A stretch of DNA of 64,000 bases, from the NCBI GenBank assembly GCA_947179485.1, contig OX359246.1, forward strand, positions 26,660,001 to 26,724,000. The letters are read 5' to 3'. The notes below the pieces were generated by a model. It was given only the letters and a program-made list of their open reading frames with translations. It did not search any database and was not told the origin of the DNA. Each line of letters opens with the position of its first letter. The stretch's first letter is position 1. The DNA is from Allacma fusca. Its lineage: Eukaryota > Arthropoda > Collembola > Symphypleona > Sminthuridae. Below are positions 46,952 through 57,882 of this stretch, in pieces. The position numbers and the translations under genes are program-made.

Positions 46952-49105
46952 ATGGCTGGCAATGAGTCTTCCGAGAAAACAGTACGTGAACTAATTCAAA
47001 GTTTCAAAGGGAAATCCTTTTCCACGAGTCAATCTCACTCCCAAAATGTGCGTCCAGTGGCGGAGATTCCTCCAACGCAAAGGAAATTGAAGCCTGCGCC
47101 TCCGAGAAAACCCGCAAATTTAGCGGACTGGATCCTAAACAAACCCAAGCCTCAACAGTCAAAGCAGGTTAGTTTCCCGATAGAGAATCCATTGCCAAAA
47201 ATTAATCCTTCCATCGGGAAAGAATTTGGGAGACCTGTTCAAATCCTGAAAATAGAAGGGGAATCTTTCCAAATAAATACTGACGCTTTTCTGGAAGTCC
47301 TTGACAAAGTCCCGGACCTACCTGTGGTCATAACGTCTATCAATGGTTCCTGCCGGGAAGGGAAATCCTACGTGCTGAATTATTTCATCCGATATCTGAG
47401 GTTCCCGGATGATCCGAAATGGTTCGACAAAGACATTCCCAATGAGGACCTCTTCAGTTGGCGGAGTGGTCGGGAGAGGGAGACAGTTGGGATTAATTTG
47501 TACTCCGAGCCGTTCATCATTCACCAAGGCACTCGAGAGGTGGCGGTTCTGTTGCTCGACTGTCAAGGGCTCTTTGACCCTCACACTACCTTACAGCAAA
47601 ATGCCGTGATTTATGCCTTGAGCAACCTCCTCTCTTCCGTGATGATCTACAATGTAAAGTGCAATATTGAAGAGAATCTCCTCCAGAACATCCAGTATTT
47701 TTCCAGCTACACGAAGGCCATCTCGAGGGAAGAGGCTATCGAAGAAGAACTCCCACATTTTGTCTTCCTCCTCCGAGATTTCCAGTTTTTGGAAGAGTAC
47801 CAGCTAGGCTTCCACAGCAAACATGTCACTCCCTCTGACGATGCATCGGCGAATGGGAACTACTTCGAAGATACAATGTTACCCAAGGAGGACATGCCAT
47901 CAGAGAACCAGTCCGTCCGACATGAAATCCTGGGCTGCTACTCCGACATTGGGATGTACCTGATGCCTTTCCCTGGTAAAGATTTCATTTCCAACTCATT
48001 GGTAAATCCTCCCGACGATGACTTCCAAGAGACCCTTCAGAAATTCATCCTTCTCATGACATCTGGTGAGCATTTAGTAACGAAGAAGATCGGTGGTGTG
48101 GAAGTGAACGGGCGCCAATTAAAAGACTACATTCAAATTTGGGGCGAACAGATCGCAGCCTCAGCGACGATGTTCCCGGAAGCGCGGACCATTGGCGAAT
48201 CTACTATCCTTCTTCAGAATGAAGTCGCTGCGAACAATGCCTTTGCCACTTATAAGCAGAACTTTAGCAATTTTATTTATTCGGACGAAACCGGTGTTCC
48301 CGATGAAGACCTCCAGAAATACCACACAGATCTGCTAGAATACGCTTTAAAATGGTACAAAGCCGCGCGAACTCTTGGAGGACCAACTATTGTCGAAACT
48401 TACACTGCGAAGATCTCGAGCCTTTGTGAGAACATATATCAAGAAACGTACTTCCCCATGAATGCGGAAATTAGGAAAAGGAATAAGCAAGCCGAAGAAT
48501 ATGCTGTTAGTCAGGCTGCGACGGAGGCCTTCATTCGAAAAATGCAGTATGAGATCCAGGAACTGAAGAAAGACAGGGAAAAATCTGCTCAGCTAGAGAG
48601 AACAATTGCTTCAAAACAACTGGAAAGTCGGAGGTTGATGGAGGACCGCATGGAATTAAAAACCAAATTACAAAGTGACATAGGAATTGCTATTCCGGAG
48701 TTGAGCAAACAGAGAGAGTTTTTTGGTGGGGTTAAAAATTTACATTTTACTCAAAAGAAGGCTAAAGTAACTAAAGAGGTTTACCTGCATGAGCTTCAGA
48801 AAGCAAAAAAAGAGAAGGAAGTCCTTCAAAGGGAACACGACTCCATTTATGGTGAAGACACCACTCAGGAGATTTATTCCCAGCTGTATGACGTTGATGT
48901 TCCATCGGGAACCTCAGGGACCTACAGGCCTTTACATGAAGACGACATGGCCAGTCATTCGGTAAAGGATGAGAAGGAGAAGATCATTGCGGAAAAACTC
49001 AGAGCAGCCACAGTCAAAATCCAATCATTGAGCAAGAAAATTGAGGAGATGGAGAATGCTGCGAAACAACAGAAAAAGAGGAAGCCCTGGTGGCAATTTT
49101 GGTAG
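46952..49105 (+). CDS. Atlastin-like large GTPase without transmembrane segments (717 aa)
   Basis: One uninterrupted exon. Residues 1-90 are polar, with proline/lysine-rich PTQRKLKPAPPRKPANL. The GTPase domain of the atlastin/GBP group follows: G1 GSCREGKS (132-139, with the atlastin-type Arg before GKS), switch SWRSGRERETVGI (169-181), G3 DCQG (203-206), G4 RD in FLLRDFQF (about 275), then DIGMYLMPFPG. A helical middle domain and a long Lys/Glu-rich coiled coil (about 500-705) come next. Atlastins fuse ER membranes and carry two membrane helices near the end. None is visible here; the protein ends KKRKPWWQFW, a basic-aromatic tail that could touch membranes. It may act as a soluble GBP-like scaffold. 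Single-exon structure suggests a retrocopy. Family secure, function uncertain. Confidence 0.88.
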   Translation: MAGNESSEKTVRELIQSFKGKSFSTSQSHSQNVRPVAEIPPTQRKLKPAPPRKPANLADWILNKPKPQQSKQVSFPIENPLPKINPSIGKEFGRPVQILKIEGESFQINTDAFLEVLDKVPDLPVVITSINGSCREGKSYVLNYFIRYLRFPDDPKWFDKDIPNEDLFSWRSGRERETVGINLYSEPFIIHQGTREVAVLLLDCQGLFDPHTTLQQNAVIYALSNLLSSVMIYNVKCNIEENLLQNIQYFSSYTKAISREEAIEEELPHFVFLLRDFQFLEEYQLGFHSKHVTPSDDASANGNYFEDTMLPKEDMPSENQSVRHEILGCYSDIGMYLMPFPGKDFISNSLVNPPDDDFQETLQKFILLMTSGEHLVTKKIGGVEVNGRQLKDYIQIWGEQIAASATMFPEARTIGESTILLQNEVAANNAFATYKQNFSNFIYSDETGVPDEDLQKYHTDLLEYALKWYKAARTLGGPTIVETYTAKISSLCENIYQETYFPMNAEIRKRNKQAEEYAVSQAATEAFIRKMQYEIQELKKDREKSAQLERTIASKQLESRRLMEDRMELKTKLQSDIGIAIPELSKQREFFGGVKNLHFTQKKAKVTKEVYLHELQKAKKEKEVLQREHDSIYGEDTTQEIYSQLYDVDVPSGTSGTYRPLHEDDMASHSVKDEKEKIIAEKLRAATVKIQSLSKKIEEMENAAKQQKKRKPWWQFW

Positions 49106-51332
49106 TGACAACAGGAAAGTATTTTCAATCAGCATTTACCTTCAGTTTTTTACGGCGTTGTGACCCCATTATGGTCTTATTTGTATTATTTTAATTTTTC
49201 ATTGATTCCCTGTAGAAGTGCTTCCATCGACTCAATCAAATATTTAACATTGATGAATTTATGAATACATTATAATTCCCTTACCTCAAATAGCCATTAT
49301 TTAATGTATGTATGTGCATGGATAGACTACTAAAGTAACTACAAATGAATTATTTAGTATGAATGTATTAATAGTAAATAATTATTCAACTTCATTGTTT
49401 ACCGTGTTTTAAAGAAGTGTGTTAAGTTCTTAACTTTAGCGGCTTTTTAAAAACGTTCTATTTATATGCACGCACATAATAAAAAAGATAAAGGTAAATC
49501 AATATTGCGGGTTCAAAATATATTTGCTCTTATAGAGGGCTCAAATTTGCTTCAATTTCATCCAAAATCCAGCTTTTGATTTCACAGGAACTATCAAATT
49601 CCAGCTGATTGAACGCTATGTACAAATTTGCGTAAATAAGAGATACTACCAATTAAAGACTCCGAACCCATAAAGAGAGAGACTTGTGGATTTTTCTCCA
49701 GCTACAATGTAGCAAATTTTGTTCCATATTTCCTGCCATGTGTTTGTATGACCTAGTTTGACATTTGTGGTCAAAGGGGCCAGCAACGAGAAAGTCAACC
49801 ACTATACCATCACATCCTGCAGTGTAGTAAAACATGCACTTTGTATATTATTTTGTTGTTACGGAATACCTAATGCATGTATAATATTACAGTTCCTTTT
49901 GTTTATAATAGTTATATGTAAAAATGCTTGGACACATATGATTGTTTGTCAAATCGAAAATGACCCATTCTCTTCCGTTATACTCGATTAGTCCTGGGAA
50001 TATACACACCGCAATATTTTTATGCTACAGTTTGCTTCCATAGAAGAGAATCTCTCTCCAAGAGAATTTTATCTACTTATGTGGTCAAGTCGCCGTCCAG
50101 AACATTTTTGATATAGTATGACCGTGTTAACTTTTCTTCTTCAAAGAGTATGTCATTGAACGAGTTAAGAGGGAGCTTTTAGAGATGCTTTCAAAACATG
50201 TAAAGACAATAATGCTCTAAAGTTCCTGAATCATCTTTTTCTTCACGATACAAGTACAAATATTATTGTTATCCTGCTGGAAAGCCAATGTGCTTCATAA
50301 CTCCCAATGACAGTTAAGCCCTCGGATAAAATTACACTTATGCATGTAAGAGACTTTCCAAGGAACCACATTAGTATTCACAAAGCATTAACAAGCCTTT
50401 ATAAGAAGGCACATTTTAGAGAACAGATGGTTAGCGCACATGGAGTAATTACTTGGGGGTAATGCTCATAAGAAAGGTTGAGCTTCATTTTATATGTACA
50501 TATGTAAATTATAGTCTTATAATCATAGGAAATTTTACGACGTGGGAACGATAAGTCTACTTATATCTAATAAAATTAAACAAAGCTGCTCTCTGCCCTT
50601 CAATAGATATACTGTAGAACCGCCGCACCGTAGATGTAACAAATCTTGCCAAATCTTTCAGTCATTACAACATATTCAAGCCTTTTCACAGTGAGTTCTT
50701 TTGAAGTCTACTGTATCCTTGCCTAAGGGCCGTATAACAGCCTAGGGTTTTAAGGATTCCATGGACCCTTCTCGTATATAGTGAGGACCCTTCTATTTTT
50801 ATTGCCCTAATTTCTTAAAGTACAAGGAAATACAGCGGGAAGCTTAAATACCCCCCTGAAAGGGTATAGAAATAAGGGCATAGTGTACTTACTTATCATT
50901 GCTTTTAAACTGTATGCTGTAGTACATAATTGGGGTAAGGTTATGAGTACCCTTATTGCCATGAAACCTGATACCTTTTTGAAATAGATTATTTTGGGTT
51001 CACACAAAAAATAATGAGTCAGTGTCAGTTTCTGGCTCGTCTCGTGGAAACACTATTCGGGCAACTATACGTGTGTTATTAATTTCACTCTTACATTTCC
51101 CCAGTTAGACTTGTTGCATTGTACTATCGTGACTGCTTTATTAGTATGAACATCTAATTCTGAGCCCCGCTTACCATTAGTATTTGAGTTTTTTTGTTGT
51201 ATTCCAGTTTTTACAAATTTTCCCTATATTTTTTTATAATTCCTATAATTTCAATGTGCAATCAGAGTTCCATGCACTTTACCTTTAAACAAGTGAAAGC
51301 TGAAAGCATTATTTCAGTTTAACTCCAGAACA
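49106..51332. other. Intergenic
   Basis: AT-rich with no gene or clear repeat. It contains the 3' UTR of the atlastin-like gene (AATAAA-like sequence near 49477) and the presumed promoter of the Kelch gene. Confidence 0.5.
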
Positions 51333-54300
51333 ATGAAGACGCAAAATAACTTTTGTCAAACGGGTAGTACTACATTAAACCTGGATTTTGAGATCTTACA
51401 AAAGTACCAAAGGTAATAATAATTTTAGGAGCAGAAATTATTATTAGAACAACCTTAGAAAAAATTTAACTGTCACTAATTTTTATTCTGTAATTAATCT
51501 GTAAACATTGAGCCAAGTGCTTACATCCACCTGTTGCAGGCTGAACAATAAATAAATTTAATTAATGTTAATTTGTTTCAGGAACAAAACATACTGTGAT
51601 ATTTTCATTCAGTCGACAAAGGACGATAGCAAAGCGATAATTCCATGTCACAAAGTAGTTCTATCAACAATTTCCCCATATTTTAGACGTCAGTTGGAAA
51701 ACCAGGACAAATGTACAATTTATTTAGAAGGGATTGATCAGAGAACATTGCAGAGCTTGATTGAGTAAGGATTTAAATTTAAAATTGCATATTTATCGTG
51801 CTGTATCATTTATTATGATTACAGTGACAGTAAAATGCTGGACGTTTCTGAATTATTTATTTTCTGACAGTTATATATACTCGGGTGGAGAAATCAACCT
51901 CACTTCGGAGAACGTGTACAAAATTTATGCCGGAGCTGAGGAATTAATGCTGGACAATTTGAAGGACTCCTGCGTAGAATACATGAAAATATTAATATCT
52001 GTCCAGGATGTTATGACAGTCTATTCATTTGCTCAGTCGTACTTCCTTGAGAACTTGTCAGATGATTGCCTCAATTTTATTGTAAAATATTTTGAGGAGG
52101 TCAAGCCTCATGGGTTTTTTAATCTGGATGTTGTGAGGGTAATAAAATATGTAATATTATTATTATAGTTTCTCCAGAATTCATTATTTTCCAAATATTT
52201 GGAAAACAATATAATTAAAGCGAAATATATTTTTGGTGAAACAGGTGAAACTAATACTAGATCTACAGGTGCAAGTCCGCTCATCTCCTGCTGAAGATAT
52301 TCTGAAAGCTGTTGTGGAGTGGTTACACAAAGATGAGAAAGCTCGATTGGAGTATGCCTTCTATTTACTCAAGGATATTCCATTATTTGAAGTAGATCCC
52401 AAAATTCTCCGGAATTTATTCCGTGAAGATATTTGTTTGCGGAACATCCAAGATGTTTATAACTTATTCCTGAGCGCTGTTGAAGGAACAAAATCAGAGG
52501 ACACAAACAAGAGCAAAAGAAAATCCGACTGTGAATTCGTTCCTCAAAACATTGACAATAAGGATGAGGTTGACACAGCAAGGAATTCCAAACGACCCCG
52601 AAGTTCAGAGCCCAACCTTAAGCAAGAAAGAATTACTTTGCCAGGCTCACTTTGTATTTCTAAGTCCTCCGAAAATATCAGCTTCAATCCGGGCAGGGCT
52701 GGTAAAGATGTCAAATCCAGTAACAAACCCTTGGTCTACTTCGTATCTTCTGGAATGATTAATCCGGAAAAGAGATCCCTGGTAGAATTTAATTTAGAGG
52801 TAGACAGAAATTATGCCAGTATTGCTTAATTTCAATAATAATAATTAGTACCTCCAATATACTTCTTATATAATGTATTCCATATTTTCGGATTTAAAAT
52901 CTTTTGGTGACTAACTTTGTACCTTTGTTGTATTGAAGTCTAAAGAATCGAAAATCTTGACAACTCACTCCGATTTTGATGGCCTCAGCAGCTTGGTGTA
53001 TAATAATCGCAAAATATATAGCCTAGGAGGAATGGAGGTTCAAGAGTCCGTCAGATCGAATATTGTGTCTGTTTTTGATATTAATACCAAAACTTGGGAA
53101 ACTATTCGGAGAGGAAATAAAAAAGTCAGAGCTGGATTCAAGTCTCTTGTGCTGGGGGATTACATTTATGCGGTACGTATAGATACCCAATATTACTACC
53201 AATAAGATGAATTTCTAAATATTTGATAAATTTTAAAGCTTAATTTATTTTAATAATTTTGTGGAACGTAGATCGGAGGTGCGTCTTTAAAAGGAACAAT
53301 TAAGGACGTTGAGCGATTTCCTTTAACTCATTCGTCCAAGAAATGGGCCCATGTTTCAAAATTGTTATATCCACGATACGATTTCGGGCTGGGGATTGTG
53401 AATGGGCGTATTTATGTGGTAAGATACTAGGAATTCTTTTGTATCAATTATTTTTGTTTTGTAACATGACTATTAGAAGTTTCCCCATTGAGGGTCAAAT
53501 TTGATCCTTGGATAGTGGAGTACGCTCAGGAGAAAAATTAACCGTTTAGTAAACGAAAGCGTCTGTAAATATTTTTGTCCTTAAAAAATTAATTAATTTG
53601 ATATTTTTTTTAATAATTTATAAGGGGTTGGACTCCATTGGAGTCCTACCCTACCTAGCTCTGTAGTGAGAGTCATTGAATACCTTGTAATTAATATTGG
53701 GAAAAAAGATATGGTTAGGACTAATTCGGCTGGCAACTGGTAGTAATTCCTTTGGTGTTTTATTATTCAGGTCGGTGGTTGGGCTTGGAACAAAAAGTCT
53801 GAAGTGATGCTGACAATAGGTAATACGACCGAGTGTTACGACCCTGTCTCCGAAGAATGGTCAGTAAAGAGTCCAATGCCTATTGAGAGACGTGGTCTTG
53901 CAGTTGCAACCGTTGGCCGTAATTTGTACGCAATAGGCGGAGGTGATTTGCAGGGACTGGTTATGACAACGGTTGATATTTACGACACACTTCGGGACAG
54001 TTGGCAGACAGGGATACCAATGGGAAAGAAAAGGCAATATTTTTGTAAGTTTAATTTCAGTATACTATTTACATAATTTAGTGTGACACAGATATACTGT
54101 CCTATTGTAATAATAATTATTGCAGGCATTACATTGCCCTTGTCCCGGCTTAATATTTTTCCATGCAAAATTTGTGACTAAATCAAAACGGTTTTTAACA
54201 ATATAGCTGCTGTTACTTTTAACAACTGCATTTACGTGATTGGAGGGGATTCCGCAGATCATCCAACCATGGAAAAATTTGATATTGAGCAGCAGGTTTG

Positions 54301-54373
54301 GGAAGACATGGGTTCAGTGCCTAGCAATGGATTTTACCATAGCGTGGAAATACAGAAGGACACAGGGCTATAA
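51333..54373 (+). CDS. BTB-BACK-Kelch protein, Cullin-3 adaptor type (635 aa)
   Basis: Eight exons: 51333-51412, 51582-51764, 51871-52138, 52245-52799, 52939-53172, 53272-53418, 53771-54044, 54207-54373; phases agree throughout. BTB domain (about 27-150): YCDIFIQS, IPCHKVVLSTISPYFRRQL, DYIYSGGEINLTSENVY. BACK domain (about 150-260): VRSSPAEDILKAVVEWL. Kelch repeats (about 335-630) show the IGG/LGG-plus-W pattern: YSLGGM, YVVGGWAW, YAIGGGD, YVIGGDS. KLHL proteins recruit substrates to Cullin-3 ubiquitin ligases: BTB/BACK binds Cullin-3 and the Kelch propeller binds the substrate. Odd: about 65 polar residues lie between BACK and Kelch, with two basic clusters (SKRKSD, SKRPRSSE) that could be nuclear-localisation signals. 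It converges on the SEC14-like gene. Confidence 0.93.
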
Positions 54374-55153
54374 AGTCTTCAAATTTTAAGTTGAACATAG
54401 CAAACAATATAACATAAATTATTTAAATATTTATTTTATTTACCAGATTACTTTGTGAGTACTTGTGTATTCAAGTTCCTTTTATTTTTTATATTTTGTC
54501 ACTGCGTTTATTAACAATTTGAGTGTTTTTCTGTATAGACGGATATAGTTTTTGTTTTATAATTACATATTCTAATTTACAAAAATAAATTTTAGATTCA
54601 AAACGTACACCTTTTTGGAAATAATTAGGAAGTCATAACTTTTGTGAATAGAAAATGTGGTATTTAACTGTTCAAATATATATAAATATTTGTATGTATA
54701 TCTAAATATACAAAATAATTGTGTCATGCTACAAATCAACCAATATTTGGTATAAATACTTGTATCTTTGTAGTGAATTCGCTGAAGCAATTTATTTGAC
54801 CCATAAACTCAGCACGGGAAGGTATCGCAGCCATTGAACCATCCAGTCATTGTAAACATTTTTCTATTAATAATTTTGGTGATTTTAAATAGTCAAGAGT
54901 CTTTACGGATACAGGTAAAATTACATACTTTTAATTGCATTATTTTTACAGTTAAAAATCAGTGTGAATTTAAAGACAACATTTGTTTACAATATTTTTT
55001 CAAAGAGTACAAATATTTACATAATTTAATCAACCGACTTAATTCAATAGTGCATTAATAAAGTATCACATAACACCAAAGTGACTGAGTGACAAAAAGA
55101 AATAGGAATGGCATTTGAAAGAAACAAATTCAAGAGAAAAACAACAGTAAAAG
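54374..55153. other. 3' intergenic between convergent genes
   Basis: AT-rich, with AATAAA near 54580 for the Kelch gene; nothing coding seen. Confidence 0.5.
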
Positions 55154-57882
55154 CTACCCCATTTGCGTAACATAGTTTAATGTTTTCGACCGGAATTTGC
55201 TGTAAGTATTATCAAAGCAAAGGGTATCTGAAAAACAATAATATATTTTACATCTGAGGAGACAAACTTGAGATATAATTTAAATAGATTAATAATGTAT
55301 ACATGGAACTAAATCCCTTACATTTTCCTGCCTCCTTCGTTACCAGAGTTCCTTTTTGCACATGCATATGGGCGTCGCATCTGGGACATGAGACAATCTC
55401 TTTGATATTGTCATCCAAGTAAACATAAAACCCAATGTCATAGTGTTCAGTTTTGAAATTCCAACTTAAAGTAGTGCCGGCATTGGAAATAAATATATCC
55501 ACCATGAATCTTTGCCCTGCTGCCACCAATTCAGTTTGCATATCCTTCATTGGAAGCGTCACAACTATGGGATCAACGTCTAGACCCATGTGAAATCTGT
55601 ACTGTAAATATTAAGAAATTTGTGAGTAAATGTTTACTTACATTCAATTCCAACTAGATATGTTTTTCTAAACCTAACTGCATTGGAACTACGCTATAAC
55701 ATTTTTTAGCACCAAATGTCTGGGAATTTGTCTATAGACAAGTTATTAACTATAGTTGTGGCAAAAATGTTCTACTTGTGATACTTGTAATAGGATTTTA
55801 AACTTTTTAAGGGCTGAACATACGTTATAAAACATGGTGAGTAGATTTATCTTATATGTGGTTAAAAAATAAGAGAAAATTTAATACGGTAAAATTCCGT
55901 TACAAGGGATGGCCTAGGGACGGGCTTATTTCATCCCTTATAAACAGCAATAATTTATATGGTTATACTATACATTATATCTCATATATGGAGCTTCTGT
56001 TGGTACCGAGAAAATGCATCCCTTACAGCGAAAAATTATAAGCTGATCTCTTACAACGGACTTGTGCAGTAAAAGTAAAAAAAAATATCTTAAGTCGTTG
56101 CAAACTATCTTGAAACTGTTTCCATGAGCCCGGACGCTTTCTAAAAATATTTTTGGCTAACTTCGAAACTTTAATTCCTCCACTAATATTGTAGTTTGAA
56201 GATTTTTCATAAAATCCTATACTCGAGAACACCTACATCATTGCATGTTGTATTCGCCCCACCATACTGAGAAGGCAACTGGTCCGCTGGGATAATTTTC
56301 CATAAGGCTTCTTTCCACGCATTAGAATCCGATCCGTAAATTTGAACCTTGGCAAGTGTTGCCTTAGTCAACATTGGTTTCATTAGGTTGTAAATAAGCT
56401 CAAATATTTTTGGTGCTAAAAAAATAAGTGTGTACAAATCAATCAAAACTGATAATACACCAATTTAAAACGTAAAAGGATTTATCTTATCTACGAACTT
56501 ACAAATATTTATAGACAAATGTGGTATTGTAAAATAATCAAAACAGTGGTACGTACCATTAATAATCACAGCAGCTTTCAGAATTTCCGGATAGTTATTT
56601 ACCATAATCGCCATAAGCTCTTTCATGTATTGCATAGCTAATAGCGAAATAAAAAATGAAGAAAGGAAATGTATAATGATAATAATTCTGCAATGTACGA
56701 GCATGAAAATTTGATTCATAATAAATAAGTATACGTAATTACACACGCAGAGTTGTTTACATACTTTCAGGTGATGTCATTTGTCTGAATGAGAATCCCT
56801 CATAGTCCATAACAACAATAGCCTGTGTAACGAAATTATCTTTGGTAGTTTTGTGCTTGAAAAGCTCATAAGCTAACTCGGATGTTTTCATAACATACCG
56901 GAGGAACTCCTTTTTCTCCCCATTCTCCACAACTTTACGGTAGTCGTATTTTCCCACAGGGACAACAGAAACTATATGTAATAACAGGAAAATAAATGTG
57001 AGTGACCTAAGTAAAAGCAGGAAATTTACTTGAATTGTCCTAAAATTCATTTTATCATGTACATTTTTGTCCGAGTGGAGCTGAAATCTTGACGTAAATA
57101 ATATCTTACTATAACTGCCGTCTTCGTCATATCCGCAAAGTTGGAATGGGAACCGGTTGCATATATCCTCTGACACTTCCTCAGACATAATGCAATCCAC
57201 GTTATTCTCCTTTCGCCATATCTGATTCTATATGACGTTTTGACAGTGGTTCGTTAAATATTTAATTAGTCATGAATTTTAATTAATTTTCCTCCTCATC
57301 TTACTCATATTGATAATTATATTAGTCCATGATATATATGGTCAACAACACAGGGCTGCTAGTTTCGTCACTCATCTTACAATTAGGGCATTCGCACTTT
57401 AACAAGTAAGTTTGTTACTTTTGCACACAAATGGCAATTTACATACCTTACGAAACATATCCTCTGCCTTGTCAACGTTAAGATCCCTTGCTAAAATCCA
57501 CATAGAAAATAAACACTTTAGGATAATAATTCGCTTGCAATTTTTAATAATTTACTAATCATGTTTCACCTTACCCCTTAGAAATCTTACGAGGGACAAG
57601 TCATGACGGTGGAAATCATCCAGGTCATTGTATATGTCGGATAGCTTCACCTTCAGCTATAAACAGTGAAGGGAAATATTATTAGAGCAAAATATCACTA
57701 GCTATATTTTATGATTGACATTTTTACATAGTTCATTTGCTGTATTAATTCCTCGGAATATTTTATCCCAGATTAAATATTTAATGTCAAAAGGAATTCA
57801 TAAAATGAGTAGGCAAAATAATATATTCCAAAATTCATACCGAATCAATCGCTGCTAATTCCTTATTTGACAATTCCTCCAT
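55154..57882 (-). CDS. SEC14-like lipid-transfer protein, CRAL-TRIO plus GOLD (368 aa)
   Basis: Nine minus-strand exons in coding order: 57882-57841, 57656-57575, 57490-57447, 57227-57110, 56971-56765, 56637-56557, 56415-56237, 55601-55322, 55227-55154; every phase closes and the last exon stops at TAG. CRAL-TRIO N region: DLSLVRFLRARDLNVDKAED, WRKENNVD. Lipid-binding domain: GYDEDGSYISVVPVGKYD, IVVMDYEGFSFRQM, NNYPEILKAAVIINAPKIF, IYNLMKPML, LPSQYGG. GOLD domain: VAAGQRFMVDI, LSWNFKTEHYDIGFYVYL, CFDNTYSKFRSK. This is the animal SEC14L architecture: soluble proteins that carry or sense hydrophobic lipids such as phosphoinositides or tocopherol, with GOLD for protein contact. Length is close to the usual 390-400. 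The ligand cannot be read from sequence. Confidence 0.94.
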
